Below are positions 8,902-18,414 of a stretch of 64,000 nucleotides of DNA, piece by piece. The first letter of the stretch is position 1, and every line of letters starts with the position of its first letter. The notes under the pieces are model-generated. The model saw only the letters and a list, made by a program, of their open reading frames with translations. It had not been told where the DNA came from and did no database searches. Source of the DNA: JAXGPX01 sp040766745 (lineage in GTDB: Bacteria > Bacillota > Sulfobacillia > Fermentithermobacillales > Fermentithermobacillaceae). The stretch spans positions 46,369-110,368 of the forward strand of contig JAXGPX010000007.1 of the NCBI GenBank assembly GCA_040766745.1. The letters run 5' to 3'. The translations under genes and the position numbers were made by a program.

Positions 8902-10128
8902 GTGTTCCCGGAGAACACTCAACCAGATGAAAACAAGGATAGGACTACAGTGTTTCTGTCCACAAGAATATATCCAGGCGATGGCGCGCCTTTCAGCGGA
9001 CATGTCAAAGTGTCAGGCACCAAGATCGTTGATGCAGGCCCTGGTAGGCCAAAAGAGGTAACAGATAGCCCTGGCCAGGATGAGGCGGGCAACATAGTGG
9101 ACCTTGGTGATAATATTGTTATCCCCGGGCTTATCGATCTCCACATTCACGGTTCATATGGGTTTGACGTGGCTTCTCAGGATCCTGAGGCTATTTCTGC
9201 AATGGCACGGTATCTGGCCGGGACCGGTACTACCGCTTTTTTGCCGACCCTTGGAGCCATGCCGGTAGATCTCACTTGTGAAATCGTGGAACGCGTCAGC
9301 AGACTCGTTGGCAAAAACAGGCACACAGGCGCCGAAATCCTCGGGTTGCACTTAGAGGGGCCGTTTCTCAACCCACTCAAAAAGGGAGCCATGCGTGAAG
9401 AGTACCTTTTGGAGCCTTCCGTAGGACTCATGTCCAGGTGGTTTGAACTCAGCAAGGGTTCATTGAACCACGTGGCCATTGCCCCGGAGCTTCCTGGGGC
9501 ACAGGAGGTAATTTCATTCCTTGCAGGCAGGAAAGTGGCCGTTGCTGCAGGCCATACCATGGCAACATATGAGCAGGCTTTGGATTCAATATCCTGGGGT
9601 GTTACAGTAGCCAATCACACGTACAACGCCATGAGAGAGTTTCGCCATAGGGATCCGGGCATCCTTGGAGCAGTATTTACTGACAACAGAATATGGGCAG
9701 AACTCTTATGTGATGGAATTCACGTGCATCCTGCAGCGGTTTTGACTGTTCTGGCTGCCAAAGGCCTGGACAAGGCCTATCTCGTATCTGATGCACTGAC
9801 GCCGGCAGGCCTGCCGCCAGGGCAATATAGTTCCCTTGGCCATGGTATTATGGTTGATGAAGACGGAAAAGCGTATTTGGATAACGGTACTTTGGCAGGC
9901 AGCACAGCCACGCTGTTGGACTGCTTGAAAAACGTCGTGTGTTGGACGCAACGTCCATTAGAGGATGTGCTTCCTTTGGCTGCCTTGAACCCGGCTAAGG
10001 TAGCAGGTGTGGCTAACAGAAAAGGGTCTTTGGCAAGCGGGAAAGATGCAGATTTTGTTGTATTGGACAGTGAGTATAATGTGATTCTCACTGTAGTTAA
10101 TGGAGAGTGTAGAGAACCTAATACTTGA
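8902..10128 (+). CDS. nagA: N-acetylglucosamine-6-phosphate deacetylase
   Basis: Predicted 408-residue amidohydrolase that removes acetate from N-acetylglucosamine-6-phosphate in amino-sugar catabolism or cell-wall recycling. Seen: GLIDLHIHGSYGFDV (HxH), LGLHLEGPFLNPLKKGAM with the metal-binding Glu, AAGHTMATYEQ and VANHTYNAMREF with the two metal-binding or substrate His residues, and YLVSDALTPAGLPPG with the catalytic Asp. Length matches the family (about 380-400). The GTG at 8902 is preferred because AGGGAG is 8 nt upstream; a GTG at 8893 would overlap the MFS stop by 4 nt but lacks correct spacing. No nagB is nearby. The preceding MFS gene is probably in the same transcript. Confidence 0.93.
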   Translation: MFPENTQPDENKDRTTVFLSTRIYPGDGAPFSGHVKVSGTKIVDAGPGRPKEVTDSPGQDEAGNIVDLGDNIVIPGLIDLHIHGSYGFDVASQDPEAISAMARYLAGTGTTAFLPTLGAMPVDLTCEIVERVSRLVGKNRHTGAEILGLHLEGPFLNPLKKGAMREEYLLEPSVGLMSRWFELSKGSLNHVAIAPELPGAQEVISFLAGRKVAVAAGHTMATYEQALDSISWGVTVANHTYNAMREFRHRDPGILGAVFTDNRIWAELLCDGIHVHPAAVLTVLAAKGLDKAYLVSDALTPAGLPPGQYSSLGHGIMVDEDGKAYLDNGTLAGSTATLLDCLKNVVCWTQRPLEDVLPLAALNPAKVAGVANRKGSLASGKDADFVVLDSEYNVILTVVNGECREPNT

Positions 10129-10150
10129 TTGAAAGGTCGGTAGTGAATCA

Positions 10151-10651
10151 GTGAAATCACTTGTATATGGGCTTTTTCCTACCGGTTTCGCATTGCTTGT
10201 TTCTTACGCCCTGGCAAGGTGGGGCTTTGAGAATATGTATTATATGAGCCAGTTGCTTCCGGTTTTCATGGCCTTCTACCTGGCCCTGGCCTGGTTTATC
10301 TACCTGAGAAGAACATCTTTTGCATGGAGCCGTTCCCGGAAGAAGCCCATTGATGCACTGGGCCATCACGAAAGTGATTTGGCTAGAGATCTTCCTGATG
10401 ACAAAATGTCAGGTGAGGAGCTGCGCCATTTGCGTAATGAAGCCGGCCTGGTTTTTCCCAGGGAAAGCCGGGCAGGTGAACCGTATGGACATACAAAAAG
10501 GGGCCCTGGAGATGAACATGGTAGTGAGGATGTTAGAGCCAGGGCGAATATTGAAAAAGCCACTGGGATTCTCTTGTGGTCTGCTCTTCAGATCGCGGTT
10601 ATGGCAACTGTTCTGTACCATTTGTTCGGAATAGGTGCCACGTATTACTAG
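10151..10651 (+). CDS. Small membrane protein of unknown function
   Basis: Predicted 166-residue protein with hydrophobic helices at about residues 4-24, 32-52 and 140-162, and a polar, charged central stretch (about 55-135) rich in Arg, Asp, Glu and Gly. I do not recognise the family. It follows nagA by 22 nt on the same strand, so it is probably the last gene of the MFS-nagA unit. The GTG start has no strong ribosome binding site. After it, at 10667-10679, a G6C7 palindromic run occurs, which may act as a hairpin. The topology suggests a small membrane-anchored protein with a cytoplasmic loop; nothing more can be said. Confidence 0.6.
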   Translation: MKSLVYGLFPTGFALLVSYALARWGFENMYYMSQLLPVFMAFYLALAWFIYLRRTSFAWSRSRKKPIDALGHHESDLARDLPDDKMSGEELRHLRNEAGLVFPRESRAGEPYGHTKRGPGDEHGSEDVRARANIEKATGILLWSALQIAVMATVLYHLFGIGATYY

Positions 10652-10769
10652 TGGGCTCCCAGGGGAGGGGGGCCCCCCCACAGGGCCTAGGGCACCTGGG
10701 AAGGAGGCGAGAATTCAGCCGCTGCCTTCCCAAGTTATACTCCAGGCCAACCTGCTCATTTGCGAGTCA

Positions 10770-11744
10770 TTAGTCAAGCCACGCAGCGCTAAAGTGGGCG
10801 CCGGTATCCATCATAGCCTTGTAGCGCCTTACTTCCTCTTCATTTGCCAGGATGAAGTGGCCTTTCTTAATCTCTACCCATTTTGGCGGATCCTTTGAGT
10901 AGTCGTGGCAAGTCTGGTCATATACCAGCACCTGCTTTTTCTTCTCAATTCTCGGATCAGGAACCGGGATTGCAGAAAGAAGAGCTCTCGTGTATGGATG
11001 GAAAGGAGACTCGAACAATTCTTCAGTCTCGGCCAACTCCACTATTTGCCCCTGATATATGACTGCTATACGGTCTGCAATGAACCGTACCACTGAAAGG
11101 TCGTGTGAGATGAACATGTAGGTCAGCCCTTTGTTCTTTTGAAGGTCTGACAAGAGATTCAGAACCTGAGCCCTGATGGATACATCAAGGGAAGATATGG
11201 GCTCATCGGCAATGATAAATTCAGGCTCCATAATCAGTGCCCTTGCTACGCCGATTCGCTGTCTCTGCCCGCCTGAGAACTCGTGGGGGAAGCGGGAAGC
11301 AAATTCGGGCAAGAGCCCAACCTCTAGCAGGGCTTCCTCCACCTTGGCCTGTCTGTCTTTCTCATCTTTGAATGCCCCTGTGTTATAGAGGCCTTCAGAT
11401 ACAATGTAGTCAACCTTGGATCGTTCGTTCAGCGAGGCCATAGGGTCCTGGAAAATCATTTGGATCTTGTGGGTGACTTCCCTGTCTAGCTCTTTTGGTA
11501 TTACGCCGTTGATCTTGCGCCCCTTGAATAGGATTTCTCCTGCGGCCGTCTCATTGATTCTTACTATTGCCCTACCAATAGTGGTTTTTCCTGAGCCGGT
11601 TTCTCCTACCAGGCCAAAGGTTTCACCTTTATAGACTTGAAAAGATACATCTCTTACTGCTACAAAGGGCTTTTTGCCCTTACCCCTAAATTGTACCCTT
11701 AGGTTTTTGACTTCAAGTATTACTTCTCTATTGTTGTCTGTCAT
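10770..11744 (-). CDS. oppF: Oligopeptide ABC transporter ATP-binding protein OppF
   Basis: Predicted 324-residue ATPase, last gene of the opp operon. Seen: Walker A GETGSGKTT, Q-loop MIFQDPMASLNERS, ABC signature FSGGQRQRIGVARAL, Walker B FIIADEPISSLD and switch His in YMFISHDLSVV. The C-terminal oligopeptide/dipeptide-type domain (HPYTRALLSAIPVPDP) is present and is followed by about 60 residues. That tail carries a Cys-His segment (TCHDYSKDPPKW), comparable to the C-terminal Cys motif of some Opp/Dpp ATPases. The gene overlaps oppD by 4 nt (start at 11744, oppD stop at 11741). It pairs with OppD to power peptide import through OppB and OppC. Confidence 0.92.
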   Translation of the reverse strand: MTDNNREVILEVKNLRVQFRGKGKKPFVAVRDVSFQVYKGETFGLVGETGSGKTTIGRAIVRINETAAGEILFKGRKINGVIPKELDREVTHKIQMIFQDPMASLNERSKVDYIVSEGLYNTGAFKDEKDRQAKVEEALLEVGLLPEFASRFPHEFSGGQRQRIGVARALIMEPEFIIADEPISSLDVSIRAQVLNLLSDLQKNKGLTYMFISHDLSVVRFIADRIAVIYQGQIVELAETEELFESPFHPYTRALLSAIPVPDPRIEKKKQVLVYDQTCHDYSKDPPKWVEIKKGHFILANEEEVRRYKAMMDTGAHFSAAWLD

Positions 11745-12781
11745 ATTCCATACCTCTCGTACTTGGCTCGCATGGCTTTAATGGTTGCAGGAGGCTCCAC
11801 TTTGGGCGCCCTGGGATCTAAAAGCCATGTCTTGGCGAAATGGGTTGGGCTGATCTTGAAAAACGGCGGACGCTTCGCAAAATCGATTTTCAGAGCTTGA
11901 GGGTTACGCGCTGCGAAAGCATCGCCATGAATATCAGCAAAAAGGTTAGGCGGAGTACCTTTGATTGAGTACAAAGGTTCTCCTTTGACCCCTAACTGGG
12001 GAAGGGAAGAGAGAAGAGCCCAGGTATACGGATGCTTGGGGTTGTAAAAGATCTCTTCAACAGTTCCGTATTCGATGATTTCTCCTGCGTACATTACAGC
12101 AACTCTGTCAGCCACATTTGCCACGACTCCAAGGTCGTGGGTTATGTACACAAGAGTAACTCCCAATTTTCTCTGAAGTTCCCTGATGAGTTCCAGTATT
12201 TGAGCCTGGATAGTTACGTCAAGAGCCGTGGTTGGTTCATCACAAATCAATATTCTTGGATTGCAGGCAACAGCAATGGCAATTACTACACGCTGGCGCA
12301 TTCCTCCCGAGAACTCATGAGGATACTGGCTGTAGCGCATTTCAGGGTTGCTTATGCCTACTTCTGACAGGATTTCTATGGTTCTTGCCTTGGCATCTTC
12401 TCCATGCAAATCCTGATGGAGTTCAAGTGCCTCCTGAATCTGCATTCCTACAGTCCTTAGCGGATTCAGGGCAGTCATTGGATCCTGGAAAACCATTGCG
12501 ATTTTCTTGCCTCGTATGGTGAGCCATTCCCGTTCGGTGCGAAATTCGGCCAGATTCTTGCCTTCGAATATGATTTCACCCGAATCGATCCAGCCGTTTG
12601 CATCGAGCATTCCGATCCAGGATTTTGTGAACACACTCTTTCCTGAACCTGACTCTCCGACTATTGCCAATGTTTCTCCCTGGTACAGGTCCAGTGATGC
12701 ACCTCGAATGGCTGTCAGCACTTGTCCGCGCAGGCTGAATTTGACGACCAGGTCTTTTGTTGAAAGTATTGGTTCGTTCAT
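11741..12781 (-). CDS. oppD: Oligopeptide ABC transporter ATP-binding protein OppD
   Basis: Predicted 346-residue ATPase. Seen: Walker A GESGSGKSV, Q-loop MVFQDPMTALNPL, signature FSGGMRQRVVIAIA, Walker B ILICDEPTTALD, and VYITHDLGVV with the switch His. The oligopeptide-type C-terminal part follows (HPYTWALLSSLPQLG, then KGTPPNLFADIHGD), but the Cys-rich loop normal in many OppD proteins is reduced, with RNPQALKID where a Cys pair is common. The ATG at 12781 follows AGGGGG, so the in-frame ATG at 12829, inside oppC, is rejected. It works with OppF in ATP-driven peptide uptake. Confidence 0.92.
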   Translation of the reverse strand: MNEPILSTKDLVVKFSLRGQVLTAIRGASLDLYQGETLAIVGESGSGKSVFTKSWIGMLDANGWIDSGEIIFEGKNLAEFRTEREWLTIRGKKIAMVFQDPMTALNPLRTVGMQIQEALELHQDLHGEDAKARTIEILSEVGISNPEMRYSQYPHEFSGGMRQRVVIAIAVACNPRILICDEPTTALDVTIQAQILELIRELQRKLGVTLVYITHDLGVVANVADRVAVMYAGEIIEYGTVEEIFYNPKHPYTWALLSSLPQLGVKGEPLYSIKGTPPNLFADIHGDAFAARNPQALKIDFAKRPPFFKISPTHFAKTWLLDPRAPKVEPPATIKAMRAKYERYGI

Positions 12782-12794
12782 CGTGCTGCCCCCT

Positions 12795-13766
12795 CTAGTA
12801 GTGGTTCCGGGGATCTGATGCGTCAGCAAACGCGTTCCCCAGAACGTAGAATGAGATGGTTATGACTGAGAGCACTACTGCTGGGAAGATCAGCTGGAAT
12901 CGAAGGGAAGGTGCCATCATTACCCTGCGTCCCTCGTTCAGAAGATTCCCTAACGAAGGGATATTTATTGGCAGGCCCAGGCCTATGTAGGTCAGAAACA
13001 CTTCCCAACCGATTGTACCGGGGATAGACAAGGCTATACGCATTACGATAACTGATACCAGGTAAGGCAAGAGGTTTCTTGTGATTATTCGCGAAGTCGG
13101 GGTACCAAGGCAACGCGATGCAAGATTGTACTCTCTATCCCTGATTATTACAATCTGATTTCTCACAAAGCGTGCCATACCTAACCATCCCGTTGCACAC
13201 ATTGCCACAATCATTGTCTTCAAACTGGGCCTCATAATATACGTCAGCAGCATCAAGAGAATGGTAGTCGGTATGTTGTTAATAACGTTATAGATTTCTG
13301 TCATTACAGCGTCGAGCTGTCTGACATAACCCCATATTGCTCCTATGAAAATGCCAAAGAAGATTTCCCATATTCCAACAACAATGGCTATGAACAACGA
13401 GGTCCGTGTTCCGCTCCATATGCGCGCCCACAGGTCCTGGCCGATTACATTGGTTCCGAACCAGAATTCTTCGTTAGGCTTTTGATTGCGAATATGAATA
13501 CCGGTTGCCGGGTCAACGTGTATTTTATTCGGATTCTTTTGGTTAGGCAGGTATGGCTGGATGACAGTGAACAATACGAGGGATGTCATCATTACAAGCA
13601 AGAATACTGCTGTTTTGTTTTTTATAAAAATCCGTAACGTAGACCCCCAGTAAGAGTAATTGGAGTACCCTGAACGTTCACCCGCTTCAGGATCATACTC
13701 GGCAAAGGTAAAGAGGGCTTGGTCTTCGATTGCCTGCATAACTTGTTCTTCTTTACGTGATGACAT
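12795..13766 (-). CDS. oppC: Oligopeptide ABC transporter permease OppC
   Basis: Predicted 323-residue inner-membrane permease of the DppC/OppC type. A long N-terminal cytoplasmic segment (about 40 residues) is followed by the first membrane helix, a periplasm-side loop containing PNQKNPNKIHVDPATG, and the FGTNVIGQDLWARIWSGTRTSL segment typical of OppC. The EAA-type loop is in ASRCLGTPTSRIITRNLLP, which docks an ATPase subunit. Six membrane helices in total. The start ATG at 13766 overlaps the oppB stop by one base (TAATG), with GGAGGGG upstream, so it is translationally coupled to oppB. Confidence 0.92.
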   Translation of the reverse strand: MSSRKEEQVMQAIEDQALFTFAEYDPEAGERSGYSNYSYWGSTLRIFIKNKTAVFLLVMMTSLVLFTVIQPYLPNQKNPNKIHVDPATGIHIRNQKPNEEFWFGTNVIGQDLWARIWSGTRTSLFIAIVVGIWEIFFGIFIGAIWGYVRQLDAVMTEIYNVINNIPTTILLMLLTYIMRPSLKTMIVAMCATGWLGMARFVRNQIVIIRDREYNLASRCLGTPTSRIITRNLLPYLVSVIVMRIALSIPGTIGWEVFLTYIGLGLPINIPSLGNLLNEGRRVMMAPSLRFQLIFPAVVLSVITISFYVLGNAFADASDPRNHY

Positions 13767-14710
13767 TACCTGGCCCCTCCTGACTTCTCCAGTCTGATAC
13801 GGGGATCAACAATGGCCATCAAGACATCTCCAAGGAAAAGGCCGAAAATCCCCATGACTGAGTATATTAGTACCAATGCCTGGACTAGAGGGTTGTCCTG
13901 GCGCTGAATCACGTCAACCAGAAGCCCGCCCATGCCCGGGATAGAATACAGAGATTCTATATATATTGAACCGGAGATAGTAAACAGCACTGAAGCAGGT
14001 AAGTACTGAGCCATTGGCACAAAGGCATTTCGCAGCACGTGTTTGACCATTATCTGTTTATCGGACATTCCTTTGGCTCTGGCCAGACGGATGTAATCCT
14101 GGTTGAGTTGGTCCACCATATACCGCCTCATCCACATGGCATAACCGGCTGTTCCGCCCAGGGACATTGAGATAACAGGCAGAACCCAACTGATCACTCT
14201 GCCCTTGTCGTAGAGCATGGGTAGCTTCAGCAAATCTGTTATATATAATTGGATGAAAAGAAGATAGACTGCCGATGGAACTGCATTAATGAATACAACG
14301 TAACCGGACCAAATTCTGTCCCAAAACCGGCCTTTCTCGCGGGCCATGTGGATTCCCATGGCAAGCCCCATGACTAGTGACAAAACCATAGCAGCTATGC
14401 CGAAAGCAAACGAAAATGGAATCTTGAGTTTGAGAATTTCGGATATAGCTACATTGGGACGGTAGATGATAGAATGGCCCAAATTCCCCTTCGATAATGA
14501 GACATAGAAGTTCCTAAGTTGGATATACCAGGGATCAAGTAACCCGAATTTCCTGAGTATTGCTTCACGCTGCTCCGGGGTGAGTTTGTCGTAGCCATCG
14601 GCAAAGTAACCTTCCACCGGTAGAAGCCGCATTAAAAGAAATACCAGGGTTACCACTATGAAAACAGTGATTAGCGATTGAAATAGCCTTCTGAGGCTGT
14701 ATTTTAGCAT
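13766..14710 (-). CDS. oppB: Oligopeptide ABC transporter permease OppB
   Basis: Predicted 314-residue permease of the DppB/OppB type, with six membrane helices. The start MLKYSLRRLFQSLITVFIVV matches the family; GAGAGGG lies upstream of the ATG at 14710, so the in-frame ATG at 14737 is rejected. The EAA-type loop is seen in YIRLARAKGMSDKQIMVKHV. The C-terminal SIYIESLYSIPGMGGLLVD segment is also family-typical. It lies 189 nt after oppA, separated from it by a strong hairpin. With OppC it forms the translocation channel. Confidence 0.92.
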   Translation of the reverse strand: MLKYSLRRLFQSLITVFIVVTLVFLLMRLLPVEGYFADGYDKLTPEQREAILRKFGLLDPWYIQLRNFYVSLSKGNLGHSIIYRPNVAISEILKLKIPFSFAFGIAAMVLSLVMGLAMGIHMAREKGRFWDRIWSGYVVFINAVPSAVYLLFIQLYITDLLKLPMLYDKGRVISWVLPVISMSLGGTAGYAMWMRRYMVDQLNQDYIRLARAKGMSDKQIMVKHVLRNAFVPMAQYLPASVLFTISGSIYIESLYSIPGMGGLLVDVIQRQDNPLVQALVLIYSVMGIFGLFLGDVLMAIVDPRIRLEKSGGAR

Positions 14711-14820
14711 GGTTTGATACCCTCTCCCGCTTGCCATATCTCCTGGTTGAGTTGAACCGGCTTTTAGGCTTCAGCCATTTGAAAACCGGCACTTGGCTTT
14801 TCCAGAGTACTTAGTAAAAT

Positions 14821-14859
14821 CCAGAAGAAAAGACTCGCCGGAGCGGTCTTTTCTTCTGG
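14821..14859 (-). terminator. Strong hairpin between oppA and oppB
   Basis: Arms CCAGAAGAAAAGAC (14821-14834) and GTCTTTTCTTCTGG (14846-14859) form a perfect 14-bp stem with an 11-nt loop, followed on the minus strand by ATTTTACT. Its place after oppA suggests partial termination or protection of the oppA message, giving more binding protein than permease. Confidence 0.7.
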
Positions 14860-14899
14860 TATTGAGTCCATTTACCTAAGAGAAATCCAAGATTTCAAT

Positions 14900-16756
14900 T
14901 TATTTTCCGGCTTCTTTCGCCAGGGCGTCTGCTCTATCCTTAAGCCACTTGTCATACGCAGCTTTGTATTCTTCTGAGCCCATGGGCTTCTCCATAACGA
15001 TTTGCCCTTTGTACTGCAATTCTGCAACGCCGAAAGGTGCATAGGGTGAAGCAAAGGGTTCCATCTTTGTCGCGATATAGCCACCGCCGCCTACTCGGAA
15101 CGGTATGACCCAGGCTTCATTGATGACATAGGCCTCGGCTTCTGCGAAGAGTTCTAATCTCTTCTCAACATCCACGACTTCGGCTCTTGCTGCATCAACC
15201 ATGTTCTGGTATATTGTCTTGCCGTTGTCTGCCATGTAGCCTTCAGCCTTCTCGGGCCAGTTGTAGGTTCCGTCCGGATAGAAAGGTTCAGTATAGGTTT
15301 CTGGGTCAGCATAGTCAGGGCCCCAGTTGCAATTCTGCAATGCATAGTTGCCCGCCCTGCGGGTTGCGCCGAGGAAGCCTGACGGCGGGAATCCTACAGG
15401 TATAATATCGATGTAGTCTGCACCAAGCAGGCCTTCCAGCTGCTGCTCAACCACCTGAGCTTCGTTAGTCCATGAGGTGCTTGAAGTGTTATACGGCATC
15501 ATTATCTTAACCGGGAATGTGGCCTTGCCGGCAAGTTCTTCCTTAGCAAGGTCACGATATTCAATGGCCAGATCCTTGTTGAAGCTGTCTCCGGCTGTAA
15601 TAGCTGCCAGGTCGCCTATGTCTGTATAATCCTTGCCGCCTGCGGCGGTAAAGTTCTTGGGAACAATGGTGTTGTTAAGCATTCTTTCCGGTTCGTACGG
15701 GTCCATGGTCATGATAGCGGTTATCCTGTCAAGGCCATGGAATATTGATTTCCGGAAGTTCTTGTTGTTTACTGCAATCTTCCAGTTTTCAGGTTCGTAC
15801 TCATCAGGGAAATTGGGATCAAAGTTGAAAGCATAGAAATACGTATAGAAACTTGTTGATGCCGGGCGGACCATTTTGCTCTTCTCAGGATCGTTCATCC
15901 AATCGTCTAGAGAGTCAGTTGGTACGCCGGCGCCTGTGATTTCGCCGCGGAGAAACATCTCGGGTGCCAGGGTTGAAGCTTCTTTGTTGTACTTGGACAC
16001 AATCTTGTTGATGTGAATGTTGTCAGCATCCCAGTAGTTTTCGTTCTTGATATATTCCCGCTGGTTTTGGGGTTCCCAAACCGAGAATATATAAGCGCCA
16101 TTGTAAAGCACGGTTGTATTGTCTGTCCCAAACTTGTCGCCGACCTCTTCCAGGAACTTGCCGTTAGCCGGCATGAACGGGCAGTAGGTCAGCATGCTCA
16201 AGAAGTAGGGAACCGGATGGTTCAAGGTATACTCCAGAGTGTACTTATCAATGGCTTTCACTCCGACTTGCTCAAAGTCGTCAATCTCGCCCTTGAAGTA
16301 TGCTTCGCCGTTCTTAATGACGCTGTAGGCAATATTGGCAGTCTTTGAGGCGTTATCAGGGTTGAAAGAATACTTGAGGGCATCTACCCAGTCCTGTGCG
16401 GTGACTTCTGCGTATTCTTCGCCTTTGTAGTTGTACCACTTTACGCCTTCCCTGATCTTGAAGGTCCATACGGTGCCGTCGTCAGATATGGACCATTCGG
16501 TGGCCAGAGCCGGCCTGACAATGCCGAGGTTGTCGTATTCGACAAGACAGTCAACAGTGTTGGCTGCCACTGAGAATTCAGCAGTCGTTGAGGTTACCAG
16601 ATAGTTGATGGTTGTAATCTCGCCCGAGTAGATGCCGTATACGTCGCCTGATTCTCTTGTCTTTTTCTCGGGCTCAGGTGGGGCAGCCGGAGTGCACCCT
16701 GCCAAAACCATCACTGCAAGAAGCAGAAACGGCAGGATCCTTTTTACTGTTCTCAT
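14900..16756 (-). CDS. oppA: Peptide-binding lipoprotein OppA (SBP family 5)
   Basis: Predicted 618-residue extracellular solute-binding lipoprotein. The N-terminal signal peptide ends in the lipobox VLAGC (Cys21), so it should be anchored by lipid. The mature part shows the family-5 pattern: LATEWSISDDGTVWTFKIREGVKWYN near the start, AQDWVDALKYSFNP, YTLEYTLNHPVPYFLSML, and a C-terminal NCNWGPDYADPETYTEPF that lines the binding cleft in related OppA proteins. Length is at the upper end for the family. GGAAGGTG precedes the ATG at 16756. It is the first gene of oppABCDF and captures oligopeptides outside the membrane for import. Confidence 0.93.
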   Translation of the reverse strand: MRTVKRILPFLLLAVMVLAGCTPAAPPEPEKKTRESGDVYGIYSGEITTINYLVTSTTAEFSVAANTVDCLVEYDNLGIVRPALATEWSISDDGTVWTFKIREGVKWYNYKGEEYAEVTAQDWVDALKYSFNPDNASKTANIAYSVIKNGEAYFKGEIDDFEQVGVKAIDKYTLEYTLNHPVPYFLSMLTYCPFMPANGKFLEEVGDKFGTDNTTVLYNGAYIFSVWEPQNQREYIKNENYWDADNIHINKIVSKYNKEASTLAPEMFLRGEITGAGVPTDSLDDWMNDPEKSKMVRPASTSFYTYFYAFNFDPNFPDEYEPENWKIAVNNKNFRKSIFHGLDRITAIMTMDPYEPERMLNNTIVPKNFTAAGGKDYTDIGDLAAITAGDSFNKDLAIEYRDLAKEELAGKATFPVKIMMPYNTSSTSWTNEAQVVEQQLEGLLGADYIDIIPVGFPPSGFLGATRRAGNYALQNCNWGPDYADPETYTEPFYPDGTYNWPEKAEGYMADNGKTIYQNMVDAARAEVVDVEKRLELFAEAEAYVINEAWVIPFRVGGGGYIATKMEPFASPYAPFGVAELQYKGQIVMEKPMGSEEYKAAYDKWLKDRADALAKEAGK

Positions 16757-17260
16757 TAAGAGACACCTTCCTCAAATAAAAGAATTCGGTGAGATAATGG
16801 ATATTATGTTTTCCTATGTAAGACATAGGAAGGCTGCTCTGTGGCACGTGTGGATTTGCTGGTTTGAATATTGCTTGGTTATGTAGAGAGTATTGTGCCT
16901 CATTTGGTTCTGGTCGTGCTTGAGCATTTAGTTGGCGCGGCAGACCACCTCCCTGAGTTTTTTTGTGTATTTCAACGCAAGGCTGACTGGAAACATCTAG
17001 TTCGGTTTTCCGTATACCATATCTTTCGACGGATTCCCGAGAATTCCTCTTACGCAAGGAGTGTTTTGAGAAAATCCCTGGCTTTACTTTCACAGGTTCT
17101 ACAGAGTTCCAGAGTGAAACGTATACTGTGATACCAATTCAGCGAGTGTGCCATTGGGCTTAAATTTCTATTCGTATGTGGCTCCAAAGGTTTATTATAT
17201 ATGTACAAACGATTTGCGTTTTCGGAAACTGCGCCCATGTCAGACAATGAGGTGACCATT
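16757..17260. promoter_or_regulatory. Divergent oppA/glpX control region with palindrome
   Basis: About 500 bp with no convincing gene. An inverted repeat TTCCTATG (16811-16818) / CATAGGAA (16824-16831), with a 5-nt centre, lies about 60 bp before the oppA start and looks like an operator for a dimeric regulator. A TATTAT box near 17191 may serve glpX. No other element could be supported. Confidence 0.4.
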
Positions 17261-18241
17261 ATGCCCAGAGAGATCATCAGGGAACTTGCACTCGAATTTG
17301 TCCGGGTTACTGAAGCCGGTGCCTTATCTTGCGGCAGGCTTATGGGTATGGGGAACAAAGAGTCATGTGACGATGCTGCTGTCAGAGCCATGCGGCTTGC
17401 CCTTGATACAGTAGATATCAATGGAACTGTGGTAATCGGCGAAGGGGAAATGGATCACGCCCCTATGCTTTATATAGGAGAAAGAGTTGGTACTGGGCGC
17501 GGGCCTAAGGTAGATGTAGCTGTTGATCCTCTTGAGGGTACGACCGTTCTTTCCAAAGGTCTTCCAAGGTCTATAACAGTAATAGCCGTTGCTGAGCAAG
17601 GCTGTTTATTTCATGCGCCAGACATGTATATGGACAAACTGGCTGTGGGGCCCAAGGCAAAGGGGGCAATCGATTTAGACATGCCCATGGAAGACAACTT
17701 GGAGAAAGTAGCAGTTTGTTTAGGAAAGAACGTTTCCGACTTGGTAGTGGTTATCCTTGACCGGCCAAGGAACCGGCGCCTAATTGATTCTGTAAGGCGA
17801 GCCGGGGCGAGGATCAAGCTTATTTCCGACGGAGACCTTTCACCGGCCGTTGCTGTTGCTTTCGAAGATTCGGGAGTAGATGTCCTGGCCGGAATCGGCG
17901 GCGCTCCTGAAGGAGTTCTGTCTGCAGCGGCACTTCGTTGTGTCGGCGGAGAGATGCAGGCACGGTTGTGGCCCAGCAGGCCAGGTGAAGTTGAAAGGGC
18001 AGAGGCAATGGGTATTGCAGATATACGAAAGAAGCTTGTTATGGATGATCTAGTCAAGGGCGACGATGTGATTTTCTCTGCTACAGGCGTTACTGATGGC
18101 GAGCTCCTTGACGGTGTGCGGTACATGGGATCCATAGCTAAAACCCATTCGCTTTGTATGCGTGGAACTACAGGAACTATCCGGTTCATACGGGCAACTC
18201 ACCGCCTGGATAAGAAGCCGTTTTATGTAAAAAGCCGGTGA
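17261..18241 (+). CDS. glpX: Fructose-1,6-bisphosphatase, class II
   Basis: Predicted 326-residue GlpX enzyme, which converts fructose-1,6-bisphosphate to fructose-6-phosphate in gluconeogenesis. Seen: LALEFVRVTEAGALSCGRLMG at the N-terminus, VIGEGEMDHAPMLYIGE and VAVDPLEGTTVLSKG, which carry the metal-binding Glu and Asp residues, VVVILDRPRNRRLI, ISDGDLSPAV and GIGGAPEGVLSAAA. Length matches the family. The ATG at 17261 follows GAGGTGA; an upstream in-frame ATG at 17201 gives a non-homologous extension and is rejected. The gene stands alone. It fits growth on peptides, where sugars must be made from amino acids. Confidence 0.95.
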   Translation: MPREIIRELALEFVRVTEAGALSCGRLMGMGNKESCDDAAVRAMRLALDTVDINGTVVIGEGEMDHAPMLYIGERVGTGRGPKVDVAVDPLEGTTVLSKGLPRSITVIAVAEQGCLFHAPDMYMDKLAVGPKAKGAIDLDMPMEDNLEKVAVCLGKNVSDLVVVILDRPRNRRLIDSVRRAGARIKLISDGDLSPAVAVAFEDSGVDVLAGIGGAPEGVLSAAALRCVGGEMQARLWPSRPGEVERAEAMGIADIRKKLVMDDLVKGDDVIFSATGVTDGELLDGVRYMGSIAKTHSLCMRGTTGTIRFIRATHRLDKKPFYVKSR

Positions 18242-18414
18242 CATATTGTACAGGCCCTGGTTGTACAAGTGCTTGCACTGTTATAAGCAACTTGATCCGG
18301 TTCAAATACGGTAGTGTAGAATATGATCAATGACAATTTACTGACTTGTGGCCATCACGAAACTTTCAGTATTGCCCAGCCGGGGAATAATGATTTTGTG
18401 AGGTAGAAAATTGA

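Noticed and set aside
10667..10679. G6C7 run as a terminator of the nagA unit
   Set aside because: A pure G/C palindrome without loop space or T-run is not a credible intrinsic terminator; left as a remark.
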